From the NCBI GenBank assembly GCA_045543655.1, contig JAZPXN010000010.1, positions 1-17,993 on the forward strand: a DNA stretch of 17,993 nucleotides. Reading direction: 5' to 3'. Positions within the stretch are counted from its first letter, which is position 1; each line of letters starts with the position of its first letter. Both the position numbers and the translations under genes were made by a program. This DNA is from RGIG995 sp045543655. Lineage in GTDB: Bacteria; Bacillota; Clostridia; Oscillospirales; UBA644. The notes beneath the pieces were generated by a model. The model worked only from the letters and a program-made list of their open reading frames with translations. It searched no databases and was not told the origin of the DNA. Positions 1-7,229 of the stretch are shown here, in pieces.

Positions 1-153
1 GGGGATTGGTTGTAAGGAGTTTTTTCAATAGGAAGGTACCGCCCCTCATGAAGGCGGCACCTTCGTAAAGCGCAAGTAAAAAAATTTTAAGTGAGATTCT
101 GTTGCGCATCACATAGAATAAGTGCGTTCAAGAAGACGATGCGTATATTGCAT

Positions 154-210
154 CCTCCCCTTTGGAAGGGGAGGGGGGACCGGCGCTTGCGACGGTGGGC
201 GGGGTAAGAA
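154..210 (+). repeat. Palindromic repeat copy, forward, type ending GGGGTAAG
   Basis: A CCTCCCC/GGGGAGG hairpin (154-174) is followed by GGGGACCGGCGCTTGCGACGG and GGTGGGCGGGGTAAG. The unit is the reverse complement of the left halves of the two composite copies at 347 and 725, so it is the same element inverted. Confidence 0.75.
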
Positions 211-245
211 GGTTCTCTTTGGAACAAAAATATCTCTCTCCCGGG

Positions 246-303
246 CAATCCCCTCCGTCAGGCTCCGCCTGCCACCTCCCCTTAGTAAGGGGAGGCAGAA
301 CGG
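246..303 (-). repeat. Palindromic repeat copy, reverse orientation
   Basis: The hairpin CCTCCCC-N7-GGGGAGG (275-295) is preceded by CAATCCCCTCCGTCAGGCTC, the inverted form of the GGAAGGGATTG-type tail seen in forward copies. Confidence 0.7.
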
Positions 304-346
304 TTGCTCATCGTCCGAGATAATATTTTACTTTAAAGAGAAATTT

Positions 347-547
347 CTTACCCCCACCACCAACCGCTTTGCGGTCGGTCCCCCTTCCCCTTCCAAAGGG
401 GAAGGTGCAATGGAGCGCGTCCTTTTTTTGGGGCACACAGTTCGAGAGTTTCTCTCGGATAGAAATACAATAAAGAAGGCAGTGCGTAACGCATGCCTCC
501 CCTTAGTAAGGGGAGGGGGACCGCTTGCGGTGGAAGGGATTGACCGG
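347..547. repeat. Composite ~200-bp repeat, copy 1
   Basis: A reverse unit (hairpin 383-405) and a forward unit (hairpin 496-516) are joined by a spacer. The whole is repeated at 725-924. Shared landmarks are CTTACCCCCACCACC at the start, GGTGCAATGGAGCGC after the first hairpin, and CTCTCGGATAGAAATACAA (452-470) in the spacer. Because the two halves are inverted, the element resembles a non-autonomous mobile unit. Confidence 0.75.
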
Positions 548-615
548 GAGTGAGATTCTTTCCATTCCATGAAATCGAAAGGATCTCCTTGAAGAGCGAT
601 GCGCCCCAAAATATA

Positions 616-676
616 CCTCCCCCGTGTAGGGGGAGGGGGACCGCTTGCGGTCGAAGGGTTGTTCCGGTGCAAAGGA
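616..676 (+). repeat. Palindromic repeat copy, forward
   Basis: A hairpin with arms CCTCCCCC/GGGGGAGG (616-636) is followed by GGGACCGCTTGCGGTCGAAGG and GGTTGTTCCGGTGCAAAGGA. The last stretch recurs after the copy at 872. Confidence 0.75.
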
Positions 677-724
677 TACTTCCCTCCCCGCCGTAATCGG
701 TGATGTTCGCCTTCGGCGAGGGGT

Positions 725-924
725 CTTACCCCCACCACCGTCGCCGTTGGCGCCGGTCCCCCTTCCCCTACCATAGGGGAAGGTGCAATGGAGCGCATCG
801 TTTTTTAAGGCGCACTATTCAAAAGGAACTCTCGGATAGAAATACAAAAAGAAGGCGGCGCGTAACCCCTACCTCCCCTGTGTAAGTGGAGGTGGCGCCG
901 GAGGCGACGGAAGGGTTGTCCCGG
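725..924. repeat. Composite ~200-bp repeat, copy 2
   Basis: Same order as the copy at 347-547: reverse unit (hairpin 761-783), spacer with CTCTCGGATAGAAATACAA (829-847), forward unit (hairpin 872-892, with one arm mismatch). The copies differ at many positions, so the duplication is not recent, or each was acquired separately. Confidence 0.75.
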
Positions 925-987
925 TGCAAAGGATGCTTTTTTAAGTTTTTCAAAAGATAATGCACAAACTCAAAGAGCGATGCGCTA

Positions 988-1080
988 AAACCCTGCCTTC
1001 TCCGGAGCGCCAGCGAGGGGGAAGGTGGCGCGGCGTGTCCGGCCGCCGTGACGGATGGGGTTCTGTGGGCGCAAATGATA
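988..1080 (+). repeat. Degenerate repeat copy next to the operon end
   Basis: GCCTTCTCCGGAGCGCCAGCG and GGGGGAAGGTGGCGCGGCG, then GACGGATGGGGTTCTGTGGGC, follow the forward-unit plan with a changed loop. GCGCAAATGATACTTTT at 1069-1085 matches the GTGCAAAGGATACTT tails of other copies. It lies about 50 bases beyond the last stop codon. Confidence 0.55.
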
Positions 1081-1125
1081 CTTTTTAAAATCTCCCAGTA
1101 GGATTGACCGGGAAAGAGATCCCCG

Positions 1126-1593
1126 TCAGATCTTTTTGCGGAAGCGGAAGAAGGTGGGAGAATTGAGGCGGGCCAGGAGTTGGGGAACCCGGCGGCGCAG
1201 GTCGATGCCGGAAAGGATGACCGTGCGGGTGGCGGCAAGGTGGTTAAAAAGGTCGGCGCCGCCCTCCAGAGTGGACTCTTTCCCCGCCAGAAGGTCGATA
1301 TCCTCCACGATGAAGATCTCGCACTCGGTTTTCGCCTCCGCATCCTCGTAGCCGGGGAGATAATTGCGCAACAGATATTCCGAGACAAATTCGTAATTCA
1401 CCCGGGAAACGGCGCGGCCACTCTCCGCCTCCAACCGCCGCAGAAGAGCGGTCTTGCCGCAAAGACTGGGGCCGTCCAGGCAATAGATCCCCTTGGGCAG
1501 AGAAACGAAAAAATCCTGCAGATCCCGGCCGGAATAACGCTTTCCCAGCAGATGACGGGACCAGAGGGATTCGGTTTTTTTGGTATTTTTCAT
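1126..1593 (-). CDS. Truncated DnaA/Hda-like P-loop ATPase
   Basis: This 155-residue protein resembles only the alpha/beta core of DnaA domain III. Walker A is GPSLCGKT (41-48) and Walker B is IFIVEDIDLL (93-102), followed by AGKES, which matches the LAGKE stretch just after DnaA Walker B. RTVILSGIDLRRRVPQLLARL (123-143) corresponds to the DnaA sensor-1 strand and the arginine-finger helix. The chain stops about there, so the lid subdomain and DNA-binding domain IV are missing. I see no frameshift, and the next 100 bases downstream do not restore the lid. I chose the ATG at 1591-1593, 19 nt below the sirtuin stop; the ribosome site (AAGGCGG) is weak. It may be a DnaA-binding or Hda-like regulator, or a partner of the VirD4-like ATPase. 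It is the last gene of the operon. Confidence 0.9.
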   Translation of the reverse strand: MKNTKKTESLWSRHLLGKRYSGRDLQDFFVSLPKGIYCLDGPSLCGKTALLRRLEAESGRAVSRVNYEFVSEYLLRNYLPGYEDAEAKTECEIFIVEDIDLLAGKESTLEGGADLFNHLAATRTVILSGIDLRRRVPQLLARLNSPTFFRFRKKI

Positions 1594-1612
1594 GGGAATA
1601 CACCGCCTTTTT

Positions 1613-2332
1613 TTAATTGATTTGAGAGAATACCGTCCCAAGCCCTTCCCGGATCACCAGATCCGCCGCCCCGTCGAAGGGGGTGGGAGAGCGGTTGACG
1701 ATCACGAAGCGCTCCCCCCGGAATTCGGTCAGAAGAGAGGCCGCCGGATGCACCGTCAGCGAGGATCCGCCCACGATCAGAAGATCTGCCGAGGCGATGA
1801 CCTGCCGAGCGTCTTCGAAGGAAAAGCCGTCCAAGGGCTCTCCGTACAGAGTCACCCGGGGGCGCACCGTCCCCCCGCATTGGGGACAGCGAGGCACAAG
1901 CTCCGGCGTTTCCAGGATCTCCGGGCCGAAGGACGCCCGACAGACCGTGCAATCGTATTTCGAGGCCGTGCCGTGCAACTCAATGACCCGCTTACTGCCG
2001 GCGGCCTGGTGAAGCCCGTCGATATTTTGGGTCACCACCGCCTGCAGACGCCCCTCCTGCTCCCACCGGGCCAGGGCCTTGTGGACGGCGTTGGGGGCGG
2101 CGTTGGGGAAAAGCATATTTTGCCGGAAGAATCGGTAAAATTCCTCCGGCTCTTGCAAGAGACACGCCCGGCTCAGATAATATTCCCGGCCCTTTTCCCG
2201 GTATAACCCGGAGGAAGAGCGGAAATCGGGGATCCCGCTGTCGGTGGAGACCCCGGCCCCGCCGAAGAAGACCCCCTTTTCGGCCTGCTTCAGCCATTGC
2301 CCCAGGCGGGCGATATCAGAAGAGATCGTCAT
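1613..2332 (-). CDS. SIR2-family NAD+-dependent protein deacylase (sirtuin)
   Basis: This 239-residue sirtuin has all hallmark motifs: GGAGVSTDSGIPDFRS (24-39) for NAD+ binding, TQNIDGLH (101-108), the catalytic H120 in IELHG, and a structural zinc site with C128/C131 and C149/C152. YGEPL (163-167) and GGSSLTVHPAA (188-198) complete the Rossmann core. It should remove acyl groups from lysines at the cost of NAD+, releasing nicotinamide and O-acyl-ADP-ribose; some relatives ADP-ribosylate instead. The length is typical of a bacterial CobB-type enzyme and unlike the longer SIR2 NADases of phage defence. It overlaps the upstream gene by 17 nt, with GGAGG 9 nt before the ATG. With the TIR and RyR genes it points to NAD+/ADP-ribose chemistry, but it could equally be a recruited housekeeping sirtuin. 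Confidence 0.97.
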   Translation of the reverse strand: MTISSDIARLGQWLKQAEKGVFFGGAGVSTDSGIPDFRSSSGLYREKGREYYLSRACLLQEPEEFYRFFRQNMLFPNAAPNAVHKALARWEQEGRLQAVVTQNIDGLHQAAGSKRVIELHGTASKYDCTVCRASFGPEILETPELVPRCPQCGGTVRPRVTLYGEPLDGFSFEDARQVIASADLLIVGGSSLTVHPAASLLTEFRGERFVIVNRSPTPFDGAADLVIREGLGTVFSQIN

Positions 2333-3200
2333 CGTCCAAGTCCTCCAGCTGGGGCACCAGGATATCCCGGATCTCCCGGATCTGCTTCAGAGTCATCCCC
2401 TCCAGCTCGTCCACCGCCGCGCAGACGGCGTGGCACAGCGCAGGGGGCGTCAAGGGAGAGAGGCGGAAGACCTCGTACTGAGCCTTGGCCCGGGTTACGT
2501 AATCCTCCTTGGTCTCCAGGTCGTTGCGCCGCAGGAAGGCCTCCAGAAATTCGTACTTGAGAGGGCCTGCGGCGGAATCGGGGATCTCCGGCGCCGGGGG
2601 AGGCATTTTTTTGCCCATCCGATAGTGATGATATCCCCGCAGAAGCTCGTGGCGGCAATCGGCGGGCAGGAATTCGTTTTCCATAAATTCGCTCACCCGG
2701 AACCCATCCTTGATGGCCTTGTGGAGGATGGGAAGATAGATCATATCGGTGATCTTCACCGTGGGGACGGCCTTCACGCTCTTGCGGATCCGCTGCACGG
2801 TGCCGGCGGTGACCGAGAGATAAACCTCTCCGTCAAAGCGGTGGATCAGCCCCAGGTCGAACAGGGTCTGAGGCGCAGAACGGGGAATTCGGAAGACCAG
2901 TTTCCGGTCGTCCTCTCCGGCGGAGGCAACCTCCAGAGAAGAGAGATAATCCACGTCGTCAACGGTCAGCCGACCGGCAAATTCCTGCAGCCTTGCGGTG
3001 GTGATGCACCGGGGATTCAGCGTCTTGCGGTTGACGGCGCCGTAGATCCCCTCCAGATCCCGGCTGACCAGATGCAGGCGCTGAAAATGGGCGAAGGTTT
3101 CCCGGGCCTGCTTATAAGTATAAGAGAATTCGCGCTGGATCTCCGGCACGGAGACTCTGTCCCGCTGAGACAGAAAGCGCTTGTATACGGAATCGGACAT
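2316..3200 (-). CDS. Winged-helix-like protein with acidic C-terminal tip, function unknown
   Basis: This 294-residue protein belongs to no family I can name. Residues about 1-50 (VPEIQREFSYTYKQARETFAHFQRLHLV) look like a winged helix-turn-helix of the FtsK-gamma type, in which a REF-x-[IV/Y]-x-Y-x-x-A pattern is typical. The middle (about 60-200) is a mixed alpha/beta region. Residues 212-285 form a helical domain with KYEFLEAFL and LKQIREIRDILVPQLE. The chain ends EDLDDDDLF, which recalls the acidic tip of single-strand DNA-binding proteins (DDDxPF), although that family's Pro is replaced. It lies directly below the VirD4-like ATPase and phosphoesterase, and AGGAGGTG precedes its ATG at 6 nt. 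It may be a DNA-binding partner of the VirD4-like ATPase (inference). Confidence 0.93.
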   Translation of the reverse strand: MSDSVYKRFLSQRDRVSVPEIQREFSYTYKQARETFAHFQRLHLVSRDLEGIYGAVNRKTLNPRCITTARLQEFAGRLTVDDVDYLSSLEVASAGEDDRKLVFRIPRSAPQTLFDLGLIHRFDGEVYLSVTAGTVQRIRKSVKAVPTVKITDMIYLPILHKAIKDGFRVSEFMENEFLPADCRHELLRGYHHYRMGKKMPPPAPEIPDSAAGPLKYEFLEAFLRRNDLETKEDYVTRAKAQYEVFRLSPLTPPALCHAVCAAVDELEGMTLKQIREIRDILVPQLEDLDDDDLF

Positions 3201-3203
3201 TCG

Positions 3204-3899
3204 TTACACCTCCTGGGCGGGATCGATCGAAACGACCCCGAAATTAAGTCCGTGAATGCGGGAACCGAAATTTTTGTCCATATGCCAATGACCGAAAAAC
3301 CAATGGCGGAAGTCCACGCTCCGGCGAACCCGGTCAAGGAAGGCGGTCAGATCGGCGTCGTGGGGATCGTACTCCGGCTCCATCAGATCGATGACCTCCC
3401 GGGGGGCGGTGTGGGTCAGAATAAAATCCACCCGGTTGCCCCGGCTCATCAGATTTTGAGTGGCAAGGGCGATCTCTTCCTTGGCAGGGATCTCCCGGCG
3501 CCACCAGGATTTTCCCTCGGCGCGGGTCTCCCGGTCCACGCTGTAGGCGCCGCCCATGGCAAAGACGGTGCGCCCGTCGATCTCGTAGATCTGCCCCCGC
3601 ATCAGATGCAGAATATTGGGCCGGATGCGGTGAACCGATCCCCCCTTCCATTCCTCGACGGGAAGGGCTTCGAGAAGATCGAAGTTTTCGTGATTTCCGT
3701 CGCAGAAGCAGATCGTATAGGGGCGGGCAGCCAATTGATCGAGAAAGGCTTCTTTTCGGGGATCGTCGGCCGAAAGATAGCCGAAATCCCCGCAGATGAA
3801 CAGATAATCTCCCGCGCTCCAGGTCTCTTCGCCGTCGTAGGCGGCGTGATAGGCGAAGCGATTGAGATCTCCGTGGGTATCGCCGGTAAAATAGAACAT
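3204..3899 (-). CDS. Calcineurin-like metallophosphoesterase
   Basis: This 231-residue protein carries the full set of metallophosphoesterase motifs: GDTHGD (6-11; D7 and H9 metal ligands), GD at 37-38, GNHE (68-71), TH at 162-163 and GHWH (203-206). Such enzymes use two metal ions to cleave phosphoester bonds in nucleic acids, cyclic nucleotides, nucleotides or proteins; the substrate here cannot be read from sequence. A GTG at 3939-3941 would overlap the previous stop, but I chose the ATG at 3897-3899 because AAAGGAGG sits 7 nt ahead and the first beta strand begins directly there. The stop lies 3 nt before the next start. In this NAD+/nucleotide-rich operon it could degrade a signal molecule (inference). 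Confidence 0.96.
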   Translation of the reverse strand: MFYFTGDTHGDLNRFAYHAAYDGEETWSAGDYLFICGDFGYLSADDPRKEAFLDQLAARPYTICFCDGNHENFDLLEALPVEEWKGGSVHRIRPNILHLMRGQIYEIDGRTVFAMGGAYSVDRETRAEGKSWWRREIPAKEEIALATQNLMSRGNRVDFILTHTAPREVIDLMEPEYDPHDADLTAFLDRVRRSVDFRHWFFGHWHMDKNFGSRIHGLNFGVVSIDPAQEV

Positions 3900-3937
3900 G
3901 ACCGATCCTCCTTTCCGGCAGGCGTCTCCCCTCCGGA

Positions 3938-5590
3938 TCACTTCCGGATCCGGGAAGGGGGCGCGTAGGTGTATTTGGGGTCGGCAAACCGCACCTGGGC
4001 AGGGCGGTCGGCAGGGTTGGCGACGGGGCCGTCAAACTCGGGACAGAGATAGCACCGCTCCATATGGGAGCGCAGCACGTCCTCCCGCATCTGGGTGACG
4101 ATGCATTCCCCGGCGTCGATATGATTCAGAGAACTGACGGGGACGAGGGGCACCGTATCCTTTTCGTACCGGTCAATGGTCTCCCCGGAGCCGTTCAGGG
4201 CGGAGACGGGGGAGATAATGGTCTTCTCGCCACACTCCCGGGAAAACTCCCGCTTGGTCTCCGGGTTGTTGGTGCCGAAGAAGACGTGGGCGTTCAGATT
4301 GTCCTTGATGACCTCGGCGGTCTCCTTGCCGTAAACGTGGCTCAGCTGAGCGTAGGATTGCAGGATCAGAAGGAACCAGATGTTCCGTCCGCCGCAGGCC
4401 GAGATGACCTTGTCGAAATCGTTGAACTTGGGCAGATTGCCGAACTCGTCCAGCAGGAAATAAAAGGGGCGGTCCAGCCGTCCGGACTTGGAGCGGGCCA
4501 CGCCGATCAGCTCGGTGTAGAGATTGGAGAGGAACATGCTGATCACGTCGTAGTGCAGGCTTTCCTCGTCTTTATAGGCCACGAAGATGACCGTGGGACG
4601 ACCGTCGTCCAGCTCCTTCATTTCGAAGGTATTGGTGCAGGTAATGCGGCGCACGGCCGTATCCCGGAAGCGGTTCATCAGAGAAGCGAACTCCGAAGAG
4701 ATGCATCGGCGGGTGGTATCGGCCTGCTCGATGATGCACTTGCGCGCCAGACGGTGGGCGGGAGACTTGGACAGCTCCCGGCGGGAGAAATATCCGTTGT
4801 CGTAATTGGTGCGGGAGTCGGTAAAGGAATCGAAGACCCGCAGAACCGTATCGAAGGAGAAGGTGTCCTCGGTAATCAGCCCCTCGGCAGAATCCTCCAG
4901 CATCCCGTAGAGAATGGCCCGCAGAAGATCCCGGGCGGAATTTTCCCAGAAGGGATCCTTAGTATTCACCGTGGGAATGACCGACAGGGTAAAGGCGGTG
5001 ATGCCCTTTTCCAGCTCGTCGTAACACCCGGCCTTGTGCTCCTCGATATCCAGATCCAGCTCCGCCTGATCCTCGTAGATCCGACCCTGGAACCGGTTTC
5101 GGGGACCGTCGGAGGTGTCCACCACCTCCACGGTGTCCTCGGCGTGGAGATATTCCTGATAGGTGCGATAGAACTTGGTCAAGGGATTCCAGCAATCGCT
5201 GTTGCGGTAATTGGTGAAATCCAGAAGGATCACCCGATAACCCGCCTCCTCGAATTTGGCGGCGTTGGAGATATATAACTCCTGCTTGGGGTCGCTGATG
5301 ACCATGGAGGGCTTGTTTTTCTTATTCCGAAGCACGTTCAGGGTGGGCACCACGTAGCCCGTGGTCTTGCCGCTTCGGGTGGCACCGATGGCCAGAAGAT
5401 GGGTATCGGGGATGAAGGTCACGTCCAGACTGCCCTTGGCGTTCCGAGTGACACAGATGGGGATCCCGTCAATCTCCTGCTCCCCCAGCCGGTCGTAGCG
5501 GTAGGTGTTGCCGGGATGATTTTCCCGGAATTCCGGGACCGAGAGCAGACGGGCGTTCTCGTAATCCCGGAACAGGTCGATTTTACGCAT
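3938..5590 (-). CDS. VirD4/TraG-family ATPase (type IV coupling-protein-like), soluble form
   Basis: This 550-residue P-loop ATPase of the VirD4/TraG group has Walker A AIGATRSGKTTGYVVPTL (68-85), then the family motif VISDPKQELY (97-106). Walker B is FYFLLDEFGNLP (376-387), and FLLILQSYAQL (406-416) has the conserved Gln. In conjugation and type IV secretion these hexamers pump DNA or protein. Usual members have two N-terminal membrane helices; here residues 1-60 are hydrophilic, so it is soluble or must be recruited. No relaxase, VirB or TraE gene is in the window, which argues against a standard conjugative role; it may move DNA or proteins for this system. An AAGGGGGAAG ribosome site precedes the ATG, which overlaps the upstream stop. 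The C-terminal tail is Pro-rich and basic. Confidence 0.96.
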   Translation of the reverse strand: MRKIDLFRDYENARLLSVPEFRENHPGNTYRYDRLGEQEIDGIPICVTRNAKGSLDVTFIPDTHLLAIGATRSGKTTGYVVPTLNVLRNKKNKPSMVISDPKQELYISNAAKFEEAGYRVILLDFTNYRNSDCWNPLTKFYRTYQEYLHAEDTVEVVDTSDGPRNRFQGRIYEDQAELDLDIEEHKAGCYDELEKGITAFTLSVIPTVNTKDPFWENSARDLLRAILYGMLEDSAEGLITEDTFSFDTVLRVFDSFTDSRTNYDNGYFSRRELSKSPAHRLARKCIIEQADTTRRCISSEFASLMNRFRDTAVRRITCTNTFEMKELDDGRPTVIFVAYKDEESLHYDVISMFLSNLYTELIGVARSKSGRLDRPFYFLLDEFGNLPKFNDFDKVISACGGRNIWFLLILQSYAQLSHVYGKETAEVIKDNLNAHVFFGTNNPETKREFSRECGEKTIISPVSALNGSGETIDRYEKDTVPLVPVSSLNHIDAGECIVTQMREDVLRSHMERCYLCPEFDGPVANPADRPAQVRFADPKYTYAPPSRIRK

Positions 5591-7229
5591 AGTGGCTTCC
5601 CCCTTTATAGCCGAATTCCCGACGGGGCTCGGTGATGTTGCGGGCGGTACAGACCGCCTTCAGATGCTCCGGAGTGATGATTTCGGTCTTTTCGAAGACC
5701 GCTTCCCGCAGAGCGCCGTCCAGAATCCGACGGATCTGACGGGTATCGTAGCCGGAAAGGAATTCCCGGCAGCCCTTTCCCAGCGTCACGCCGGGACGGC
5801 CGAAGCCGGCCAGACGGGAGGAGAAGATATCCTCCACCACCCGGGGCTTTTCCGATTCCCGAAGCCGCTCCACCCGGACGGTGTCGCAGACCTCGGCCAG
5901 CTTATCCACCACGGGGGTGCGCTCGGAGGCGAAGAGCAGGAACCGCAGCCCGGAGAGATCCAGGGAAACGGGAGGCTGAAACAGCTTGAAGCGCTTCCGG
6001 TATTCCCCGTCCAGCACCTTCATAAGCTCCTCGCACCGGGACTCGTCCAGCTCCTCACAATCCTTGATAAAGAAGACCGTGCGGTCGGAGCGGGTCTCGG
6101 AAAGACCCCGCAGGAAAATATTTTCCCGGCCGCCGAAGAAATCCTCTGACGTCAGCGTGCCGGCGTCGATCTCCACCACGGCGCATTCCGAAAAGCCCCG
6201 CAGGAGCATGGTCCGATAGAGGTCGGAAAGATAGGGGTCGGGAGCGGAAATCAGAAGGGGCATCCCCGCCTCGGCGGGACACTCCCGCAGGAGGGTGACG
6301 TTGCGCAGAATCTTCTTCTGCTCTTCCTCCCGGACGAGGGGCATCCCCTCCACGCAGGAATCGGTGAAGGTCAGCCGCCCCTCCCGCAGGTCAAAGGGCA
6401 GGTCGGACAGGGCCACGATTGCCTCTAAAGGCTTGTTCAGCAGAAGCTTTTCCTTATCCTCTGCCGAAATGACCCGGGAGAAAAGCACCTTGGCGAAGGC
6501 CTGGTCGTAATGATTGCGCTTGATGGCCCCCTGACCGAAGGCGCGGTCAAGGATGCGGGCTTCGGGGCGTTTGCAGATCTCTCCGTCGTATCCCCCGGAG
6601 GCGACGATATGGTCGAAGGCCTGCTTCTGTCCCGCGTGGCGCAGAACGGTGGAGAGGGTATCGAAATACCGTGCCTTCCGGTCGGCGTCGTAGGCGATGC
6701 CCATGAGATTGGAAAACAGGTCGTTCCATCCCGCGGCCAGACGCAGACGCTTGACGGCCGTGTCGGGATCCCGGCAGACGCAGATGCCGTGCCATTCCAG
6801 GAAGGAAAGCAGGGCCATGGCGTCCACGTTGCCGTTCAGGGCGGTGGCGAACAGGGTGGCGGAAACCGATTCCCGGGTCAGATGCCGGCGCTGGGGAAAC
6901 AGCTCGTCCTTGACGGCGAAGGCCTCCCGCTTCTGGGCAAGCACCGTCCGTTCCAGGTCGGAAAATTCCACGGTCTGCCCCGACTGTCCGGCGAACTGCA
7001 CGGTGCGGCTGAACCGCTGATAGGAGGCGGTATCCCGGATTTCCCGAAACGCCTCGCCCTCCGACACCCGGTAATAATCCTTCAGAACCGGATTATCGGA
7101 AAGACAGAAGACCCGGGCCAGCTCTCCGAACATCTCCTTCCGGGTCCGGTCGGTCATAAAAGAGCCGCAAACCGCATCCAGCAGATAATACTGGGTGAGG
7201 AAGGGCTCCAATAAGTATTGGTGCGTCAT
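5583..7229 (-). CDS. Sel1-like repeat / degenerate AAA+ (Lon/ClpX-like) protein, predicted non-ATPase adaptor
   Basis: This 548-residue protein has an N-terminal helical region. Residues about 120-200 carry Sel1/TPR-like repeats (ATALNGNVDAMALLSFLEWHG, then RDPDTAVKRLRLAAGWND). The C-terminal half (about 300-530) follows a Lon/ClpX AAA+ plan, but its ATPase motifs are broken. The Walker A position reads LLISAPDPYLSDLY (325-338) instead of GxxxxGK[ST]. The Walker B position reads VFFIKDCEEL (385-394). The lid region from about 470 (GVTLGKGCREFLSGYDTRQIRRIL) is well kept. It is probably an inactive AAA+ that serves as an adaptor or mixed-ring partner for a neighbouring ATPase or ClpP (inference). 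Its ATG overlaps the clpP stop by 4 nt, with AGGAGGTG 7 nt upstream. Its own stop overlaps the next start by 8 nt. No membrane segment is present. Confidence 0.93.
   Translation of the reverse strand: MTHQYLLEPFLTQYYLLDAVCGSFMTDRTRKEMFGELARVFCLSDNPVLKDYYRVSEGEAFREIRDTASYQRFSRTVQFAGQSGQTVEFSDLERTVLAQKREAFAVKDELFPQRRHLTRESVSATLFATALNGNVDAMALLSFLEWHGICVCRDPDTAVKRLRLAAGWNDLFSNLMGIAYDADRKARYFDTLSTVLRHAGQKQAFDHIVASGGYDGEICKRPEARILDRAFGQGAIKRNHYDQAFAKVLFSRVISAEDKEKLLLNKPLEAIVALSDLPFDLREGRLTFTDSCVEGMPLVREEEQKKILRNVTLLRECPAEAGMPLLISAPDPYLSDLYRTMLLRGFSECAVVEIDAGTLTSEDFFGGRENIFLRGLSETRSDRTVFFIKDCEELDESRCEELMKVLDGEYRKRFKLFQPPVSLDLSGLRFLLFASERTPVVDKLAEVCDTVRVERLRESEKPRVVEDIFSSRLAGFGRPGVTLGKGCREFLSGYDTRQIRRILDGALREAVFEKTEIITPEHLKAVCTARNITEPRREFGYKGGSHYA

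Larger units (their letters stand above)
1..1125. other. Gene-free region downstream of the operon, filled with palindromic repeats
   Basis: Open readings here are short, overlap on both strands and translate repeat DNA; none has a ribosome site with a recognisable protein. The content is repeated copies of a GC-rich palindrome with arms CCTCCCC/GGGGAGG or CCTTCCCC/GGGGAAGG, in both orientations, joined by AT-richer spacers that are themselves repeated. No clear U-tailed terminator follows the last operon gene; the palindromes may do that job. Confidence 0.8.

Noticed and set aside
122..885. Short open readings on both strands in the left region
   Set aside because: They translate the palindromic repeats and have no ribosome sites.
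154..1080. Possible CRISPR array
   Set aside because: Units occur in both orientations, with unequal spacing and spacers that are themselves repeated; no cas genes are present.
3900..3941. GTG start for the phosphoesterase, overlapping the previous stop
   Set aside because: The ATG at 3897-3899 has an AAAGGAGG site at ideal spacing and begins the first beta strand of the fold.
2244..3968. A 574-codon open reading on the plus strand
   Set aside because: It runs antisense across several well-supported genes and their ribosome sites; no domain is seen.
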